From positions 36,718 through 100,717 of the forward strand of contig JAWKQB010000005.1 in assembly GCA_041390365.1 (NCBI GenBank): a stretch of DNA of 64,000 nt, written 5' to 3'. Shown here piece by piece: positions 59,639-64,000 of the stretch. Source of the stretch: Syntrophotaleaceae bacterium. Its GTDB lineage: Bacteria; Desulfobacterota; Desulfuromonadia; Desulfuromonadales; Syntrophotaleaceae. The notes under the pieces were generated by a model. The model was not told the origin of the DNA. It saw only the letters and a program-made list of their open reading frames with translations, and did not search any database. Every line of letters begins with the position of its first letter. Positions within the stretch are counted from its first letter, which is position 1. Made by a program: the position numbers and the translations under genes.

Positions 59639-60082
59639 TTAGGCATCGAATCCAAGCTCCCCCACCACGACCAGCTGGCGCACCAGAGCGTATCTCCGCA
59701 CCTTGATCCGAACCAAGGCACAGTTGGACGATTCTACAAACTCTCCAAGCCCGGGGTGCCGATCAAGATAGGAAGTTATCAGTTTCTGCCGCTCGAGCCC
59801 GGTGACGTCTCTGGCATTGCCGAAAGCGGACACGGCGAAAATCTGATCCAGATCGGTATTACTGTTGCGGCTGTCGACGAGCAGGCTGACCCGGGGATCG
59901 TTCTGGAGGTTGTTGAATTTCCGACTGCCCTTTTTCGTTGCAAAAAAAAGCTGTTTCAGATCCTCGCTGAAGGCGAAACCCACCAGGGACGTATAAGGTT
60001 GTCCCTCCTGACTGGTCGCCAGCACGCCAAGCCTTTGGGAGGACAACAGATAACAGATTGTTTCCTGCAACTCGTTTTCCAT
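59639..60082 (-). CDS. Pyridoxamine 5'-phosphate oxidase-fold flavin/cofactor-binding protein
   Basis: A 147-residue split-barrel protein with LGVLATSQEGQPYTSLVGFAF, LFFATKKGSRKFNNLQNDPRVSLLVD and an AVSAFGNARDV strand, the pattern of general-stress or PNPOx-like proteins that bind FMN, F420 or haem. It is too short and too divergent to be the vitamin B6 enzyme itself. I start at 60082; the upstream extension has no family similarity. A strong terminator lies between it and the small-protein gene upstream. Confidence 0.87.
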   Translation of the reverse strand: MENELQETICYLLSSQRLGVLATSQEGQPYTSLVGFAFSEDLKQLFFATKKGSRKFNNLQNDPRVSLLVDSRNSNTDLDQIFAVSAFGNARDVTGLERQKLITSYLDRHPGLGEFVESSNCALVRIKVRRYALVRQLVVVGELGFDA

Positions 60083-60189
60083 GAGACGATTTCCCTGCCA
60101 GGTCTGTTGATAGGAAGAATAAAGCGATGCCCGGGTCCGACAGGTCCATAGCATACCAGAGGATGGAGGTCGGCAGGAAACGTTAATTC

Positions 60190-60238
60190 GGTAAACAGAA
60201 AAAGAAACGGGATTCCGATCCCGCCGGAATCCCGTTTC
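60190..60238 (-). terminator. Rho-independent terminator after the small-protein pair
   Basis: A perfect 14-base stem (60204-60217 with 60225-60238) and seven-base loop is followed on the minus strand by tttttctgttt. It ends the transcript of the two small genes upstream. Confidence 0.88.
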
Positions 60239-60256
60239 ACGAGGCTGCTGCGACTT

Positions 60257-60418
60257 TCAAGGCCGTTTTTCCGCAGTCGGAAACATCCTTTTTGGTCTGG
60301 AGCGATGAAAGGAGAGGTCGCCGCTCTTCATCGATTCTTCCTCACAAATGGGGCAAAGCCGGGGTGGATAGTCGCGATTGTAGAAGTATCGGCCACAAAT
60401 CGTACAGATCTCGTTCAT
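60257..60418 (-). CDS. 53-residue zinc-ribbon protein
   Basis: Small protein with CTIC near residue 5 and CPIC near residue 22, a compact two-Cys-pair zinc ribbon (MNEICTICGRYFYNRDY). A perfect GGAGG lies five bases before the ATG at 60418, and a strong terminator follows the stop codon. It is the second gene of a two-gene unit, 31 bases after the 66-residue gene. Function unknown. Confidence 0.75.
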   Translation of the reverse strand: MNEICTICGRYFYNRDYPPRLCPICEEESMKSGDLSFHRSRPKRMFPTAEKRP

Positions 60419-60449
60419 GATAGCCTCCTTGAGGGCTTTGTCAGACGAC

Positions 60450-60650
60450 TCATTCGGTCTCGGGCTCGTAGAGCATTTCGAAAATTTCCGGCCGGCAGGG
60501 GAACTTGTAACCTTTCGTATCGGTGCAAAGATATTCACCGGGGTAGACCACGAAAATATTCTGATACAAGGTATCTGCCGGGTGGATTACCGTCCTTTGG
60601 GAAACCCGGAATGCTTCAATGATGTTGGGTCTGGTGCGAAATCTGGCCAT
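60450..60650 (-). CDS. 66-residue protein with PGEYL...YPC-type motif, function unknown
   Basis: Small basic-to-neutral protein (MARFRTRPNIIEAFRVSQRT at the start) with a late VVYPGEYLCTDTKGYKFPCRP segment, cut here to motif form PGEYL-x9-PCRPEIFEMLYE. Short proteins with such a segment are frequent in phages and mobile elements, but this is a resemblance only. GAGGGAG precedes the ATG. It is the first gene of the two-gene unit with the zinc-ribbon protein. Confidence 0.7.
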   Translation of the reverse strand: MARFRTRPNIIEAFRVSQRTVIHPADTLYQNIFVVYPGEYLCTDTKGYKFPCRPEIFEMLYEPETE

Positions 60651-60804
60651 ATTTCTCCCTCTGTTGGACGGGGAGAGTAAACAGTCCGTCTGTTTTGTTC
60701 CTGTAAGGGAATTGAAATTTTTTGGTTAAGGGAAGAGATGTTAGAATAGTCCTACCGCCCGTGGCCATAACGGCCATTGGACTTGGCTCGGGAAAGGGGA
60801 AAAG

Positions 60805-61440
60805 ATGAAGCCGATTCGGATAACTCTTGAAAAACTTCTTTTGGGCCCGGCCATAATGCTGCTGGTGGCCGCCTGCACCGGCGCCGCCCCCCCGGAACCC
60901 ATCTTTTTCGATATTGCAGCGTGGGATTCGGGCATCCGCACCATTGCGCTGACGGAAGTAAGCTATGCACCCCGCTATCAACCACCGACGGATTACGACC
61001 TCGAAAGGGACCTGCGCATCTTTCTGCGCAGGGAGTTGGAAAGAAAAGGTTACCAGGTCGTGGTGGTCGGGGATGAATGGAACAGACCGAACACCGATAA
61101 GCAGTCAGCAGAACAGTTGGTGGCCAATGTTCCTACCGAAGCCGATGCGGCGGTGGCCCTCCACGTGGACTTCCTGTTCCTGCCCTCCACCCTGGGGGAA
61201 ACCAATCCGCCCCCGTCAGCGGAAATCGCCGCCGAAGCCCGTCTGATCACCAGGGAGCCTGTTCGGGAAATCTGGCGGGATTGGGCTGATGCCACGGCGG
61301 GCGGAGCAGGCGGATGGCCCGTGGCCTCCCGGCTCTTTCTGTATCAGCAGGCGGTGCAGGAACTGGCGGACAGACTCTTCGATACCCTGCCGGATGCCGG
61401 GAAAGCAGTCGCGGGGGATCGGGTGAGGAGTGAGGAGTGA
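60805..61440 (+). CDS. Lipoprotein of unknown function
   Basis: A 211-residue protein with a lipoprotein signal and lipobox (AIMLLVAAC, Cys24). The body resembles DUF4136-like lipoproteins in layout: an early extended strand (WDSGIRTIALTEVSYAPRYQ), a helix then strand ending in VVVVGDEWN, and a C-terminal helix (QAVQELADRLFDTLP). This resemblance is weak. The last codons and the stop lie within a gtgagga heptamer array, so the true domain may end near the DTLP helix. Confidence 0.72.
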   Translation: MKPIRITLEKLLLGPAIMLLVAACTGAAPPEPIFFDIAAWDSGIRTIALTEVSYAPRYQPPTDYDLERDLRIFLRRELERKGYQVVVVGDEWNRPNTDKQSAEQLVANVPTEADAAVALHVDFLFLPSTLGETNPPPSAEIAAEARLITREPVREIWRDWADATAGGAGGWPVASRLFLYQQAVQELADRLFDTLPDAGKAVAGDRVRSEE

Positions 61441-61446
61441 GGAGTA
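61425..61446. repeat. GTGAGGA heptamer array
   Basis: Three gtgagga units end in gtaa at the 3' end of the lipoprotein gene and supply its TGA stop codon. Confidence 0.88.
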
Positions 61447-61466
61447 AAGTCAACTGATACCTGACT

Positions 61467-63833
61467 CTACTCCATCCCTCTCTCATAGTTGAAGGGAGAG
61501 GTGCCAGGAATATTCTGACCTCTCTTCAAGGCCTCGATAACTTTTTTACCTTGAGGGGAAAAGGGGCCTATGTGGCTCAGCTCGATGAAGAAACTGCCGC
61601 AGCCCATGGACTGAAGTTCATTCAGCCGATCGAGAAGGGAAAAGTCGGTCTCCGGCTGCAGCACGCTCAGCCCGTTGCGCTGATCCAGCCGATACCCTTC
61701 CCCCCGGTCGGACTCGATCCGGCTTCCCGGTCGCAGCTCACGAATGCGGATGCGGGAGGTGAGAAGGGGTACGGTTCCATAAACGATGATGGAGGCCTTG
61801 CATCCCCTGTTCCGCGACAGCAGGGCGCGCAGGTTCTCCCGATCGTCCTCAATGTAAAGAACCGTCTCCTCCGCACCAAGCTCTTTCCAGGCCAAAACCG
61901 CCTGACTGTTGAGGGAAAACAGCCGATAACCCGCGATCAGCCGCAATCCCGCCAACCCCTGCAGAAGGCGGAAATGGCCGAGGTTGTTGAGGCGGAAGGC
62001 GGTGTATCCCTTTTCCACCAGATTTTCCACCGCCTCCCGATATGCCGGCCAGTCCCGGTCGAACAGGATGAATGGCAAATCCCAGACAACTTGCTCCTCC
62101 CGATCAGCCGACCGCCGATGTCCCTGCGCCGGACCGGGCAGCAGGGGAATCACTACACGGTCGACAAGGGGATCGTTGAGGATATGCGCGTCCCGAACCT
62201 GCCCCACAACCAAGGAAATAGTGCGCCCCTCTACCAGGCGGGGCGGGGTTTCCGCCAGCAGATCGGCGAGTGCCTGCCGCACATGTTGATGACGCTTCTC
62301 CCGGCGATAGCCTGCCGCCAGCTTGCTCAGTTCCCGGTAGAATTCCCGCCTCACCTCCTTCAGCCGGCTGGGGGGAATGACCACGGGCGGCAAGGAGTTC
62401 GCCTGGATTTCATCCAGGCGGAAAGGTTCGTCGCCGGTTTTTTCAAATACGCCGCGCAGGGTCTCGAGAGTCAACGGGCTGGTGGACGCGGGATGAGCCG
62501 GCACGGCATAGCTGCGCTGCAGCCGGCAGGATCCGCTCTCTCCACTTAAAGACAGGGTTTCCCCCGCCAGTTCGATTTTCAGCCTGACCGGCCAGGGCGA
62601 AGAGGCCGCCTGATCCAGTTTGCGGCGACAGGCCGCCTCGCTCAGCGTAAAGGCGTGTTCGGAAGAAACCTTGAACACCGTGTCGCCGACCTGGAAGACC
62701 CCCCTGAAGGGGCTGGGAACCGTTACTACAGAGCCGGCCTGGGCCAGTTTCACTGTACGGCCGCCCAGCTCCAGTTCCCGCACGGTAAATGCGGTGCCGG
62801 CCCGGTCGCTTTTCGGCTGAACCCGCAGCCGGTCGCCGGCATGGAGACGGTCCCGGGTCTTGAAGGTGATGCGGCCGCCCTGAACCGCCTGCACCTCGCC
62901 AAGAAAGCGGCCGGTCGCTCCCTTGAGCGAGGGGATGGCAATGTCAGTGGGGTTTGGCCCGGCCAGAAACCCTTTGGTCGGCAGCCGGCCGAAGGACTCC
63001 TTGAGCAGCTCCTTGGCCTCCCGGACCACAGCCCGCCTCTCCTCGGGCCCCGCATCCAGAGCCCTGCGGTAGGCGGATACCACATTCACCACGTATTCGG
63101 CGCTTTTCATGCGCCCCTCGATCTTGAAACTGCCGATACCGGCTTCGGCCAGTTCCGGCAGCAGATCGATGGCCGACAGATCGTTAGGGGAAAAGTAGTA
63201 GCCGTCCTTGCGGAAAGAGCGGTAGCTTCGGCGGCAGGGCTGAGCGCAGCGGCCTCGATTGCCGCTCTTGCCACCCAGCCAGGAGGAAAAATAGCACTGC
63301 CCGGAAAAGGAGAAGCAGAGGGCGCCGTGAATGAAATGCTCCAGATCCAGGGAGGTCTTTTGACGGATGGCGGCAATTTCTTCCAGAGTCAGCTCCCGGG
63401 CGAGCACCACCCTGGAAAACCCCATCTCCTCGAGCATTTGAACGCCTGCGGCGTTGTGAACGGTCATCTGGGTCGAGGCGTGCAGCTTCAGCCCGGGAAA
63501 GTGCCGCCGGGCCAGCCGCCAGACCGCCAGATCCTGCAGAATCACCCCGTCGACCGCCAGCGCCTCCAGGTCGGCCAGGATTTCCGCCAGACGGGGCAGT
63601 TCAGCCTCCTTGATGAGGGTATTGACCGTGACATAGATCCGGCGCCCCAGCCGATGGGCATAACCGAGCATTTTTTCCAGTTCGGAAAGACTGATATTGC
63701 GCGCCTTGGCCCGCGCGGAAAAATCCTGCAGGCCGCAGTAGACGGCATCAGCCCCCCCCTCCATGGCGGCAAAAAAAGCCTCCGGGCTGCCGGCCGGGGC
63801 AAGAAGTTCGGGTATATCGCGTCGGTGGTTCAT
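61467..63833 (-). CDS. U32 peptidase-family protein (YhbU/RlhA-like) with DUF3656 region
   Basis: A 788-residue protein. The N-terminal U32 TIM barrel (about 8-330) has ELLAPAGSPEAFFAAMEGGA, ADAVYCGLQDFSARAKARN and the Fe-S-type Cys set in HGALCFSFSGQCYFSS and GRCAQPCRRSYR, then SFKIEGRMKSAEYV. A DUF3656-like middle and a second half with repeated strand-helix units follow. E. coli RlhA and TrhP of this family help hydroxylate rRNA or tRNA, so RNA modification is more likely than proteolysis. I start at 63833 because the upstream extension lacks similarity. Confidence 0.93.
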   Translation of the reverse strand: MNHRRDIPELLAPAGSPEAFFAAMEGGADAVYCGLQDFSARAKARNISLSELEKMLGYAHRLGRRIYVTVNTLIKEAELPRLAEILADLEALAVDGVILQDLAVWRLARRHFPGLKLHASTQMTVHNAAGVQMLEEMGFSRVVLARELTLEEIAAIRQKTSLDLEHFIHGALCFSFSGQCYFSSWLGGKSGNRGRCAQPCRRSYRSFRKDGYYFSPNDLSAIDLLPELAEAGIGSFKIEGRMKSAEYVVNVVSAYRRALDAGPEERRAVVREAKELLKESFGRLPTKGFLAGPNPTDIAIPSLKGATGRFLGEVQAVQGGRITFKTRDRLHAGDRLRVQPKSDRAGTAFTVRELELGGRTVKLAQAGSVVTVPSPFRGVFQVGDTVFKVSSEHAFTLSEAACRRKLDQAASSPWPVRLKIELAGETLSLSGESGSCRLQRSYAVPAHPASTSPLTLETLRGVFEKTGDEPFRLDEIQANSLPPVVIPPSRLKEVRREFYRELSKLAAGYRREKRHQHVRQALADLLAETPPRLVEGRTISLVVGQVRDAHILNDPLVDRVVIPLLPGPAQGHRRSADREEQVVWDLPFILFDRDWPAYREAVENLVEKGYTAFRLNNLGHFRLLQGLAGLRLIAGYRLFSLNSQAVLAWKELGAEETVLYIEDDRENLRALLSRNRGCKASIIVYGTVPLLTSRIRIRELRPGSRIESDRGEGYRLDQRNGLSVLQPETDFSLLDRLNELQSMGCGSFFIELSHIGPFSPQGKKVIEALKRGQNIPGTSPFNYERGME

Positions 63834-63851
63834 GGTTCGGGTTCCAAAGAC

Positions 63852-63893
63852 CAGGTCACAGGGCACAGGTTTCAGGTTTCAGGTTTCAGGTGC
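63852..63893. repeat. CAGGTTT heptamer array
   Basis: Six units (caggtca, cagggca, three caggttt, caggtgc) lie directly upstream of the U32-family gene. Confidence 0.9.
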
Positions 63894-64000
63894 CTTGCCT
63901 TTGCCGTCCACTCCCCTGTGACGCAGCCGGAGCGGAGGGGGCGGCGGGCGAAAAAGGCGGAAAAACTGTCTGAGGGAGCGCAGCGAGCGAGTTTTTTTCC
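63894..64000. other. Right edge, no gene recognised
   Basis: GC-rich DNA with a ctgagggagcgcagcgagcg stretch near the end. I see no coding signal here. Confidence 0.4.

Overview
The window looks like chromosome from a Gram-negative, probably anaerobic or microaerophilic bacterium of the Desulfuromonas/Geobacter type (Desulfuromonadota). The clues are TonB/ExbBD, two-partner secretion, a porin, an exosortase-linked exopolysaccharide locus, cytochrome bd and the overall codon style. The lineage call is inference. Most genes are GC-rich. Almost all genes up to 47.4 kb lie on the minus strand. REGION 1 (1-25.1 kb) is an exopolysaccharide locus: the end of a PrsT-like TPR lipoprotein, a WecA-type lipid-carrier transferase, an exosortase with a fused EpsI domain, WecB, two heparinase II/III-like proteins around a TagA/WecG transferase, a two-domain dehydrogenase, a PaaK-like adenylate-forming enzyme, three GT4 glycosyltransferases, a Wzx flippase, a Wzy-like polymerase, a secreted LamG plus glycosidase-like protein, a YdcF protein, GlmS and a UDP-HexNAc dehydrogenase. 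From wzx to the glycosidase the DNA is clearly AT-richer and most neighbouring genes overlap by 4 bases. The enzyme set suggests a polymer started as ManNAc(A)-GlcNAc-PP-undecaprenol. REGION 2 (25.2-47.7 kb) is the most unusual part. Read in transcription order it has an attenuator-like leader RNA, two FKBP/SlyD-like prolyl isomerases (one fused to thioredoxin), a TpsB transporter, a 3362-residue TpsA adhesin, an ExbB-type proton channel carrying a DUF2341 and LamG exodomain, ExbD, TonB, a porin, a coiled-coil membrane protein, a parvulin foldase and a VKOR-thioredoxin disulfide-forming protein. I read this as a surface-adhesin export and folding system with its own energy-transducing complex; that joint function is inference. 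REGION 3 (47.8-64 kb) is housekeeping and accessory: MltB-like lytic transglycosylase, alpha/beta hydrolase, ferredoxin, CinA-like protein, cytochrome bd (cydAB), a DksA-like protein that has lost most zinc cysteines, two membrane proteins of unknown function, UV endonuclease, a stand-alone ribosomal protein S4 with a broken zinc motif, sirtuin, SprT-like protein, a PNPOx-fold protein, two tiny proteins, a lipoprotein and a U32 peptidase-family protein. ACROSS THE WINDOW nearly every larger gap, outside the AT-rich operon, holds degenerate tandem heptamers (several sequence families) or 9/10-mers, often as inverted pairs, and several genes end inside them. I found no tRNA, rRNA, CRISPR array or transposase gene.
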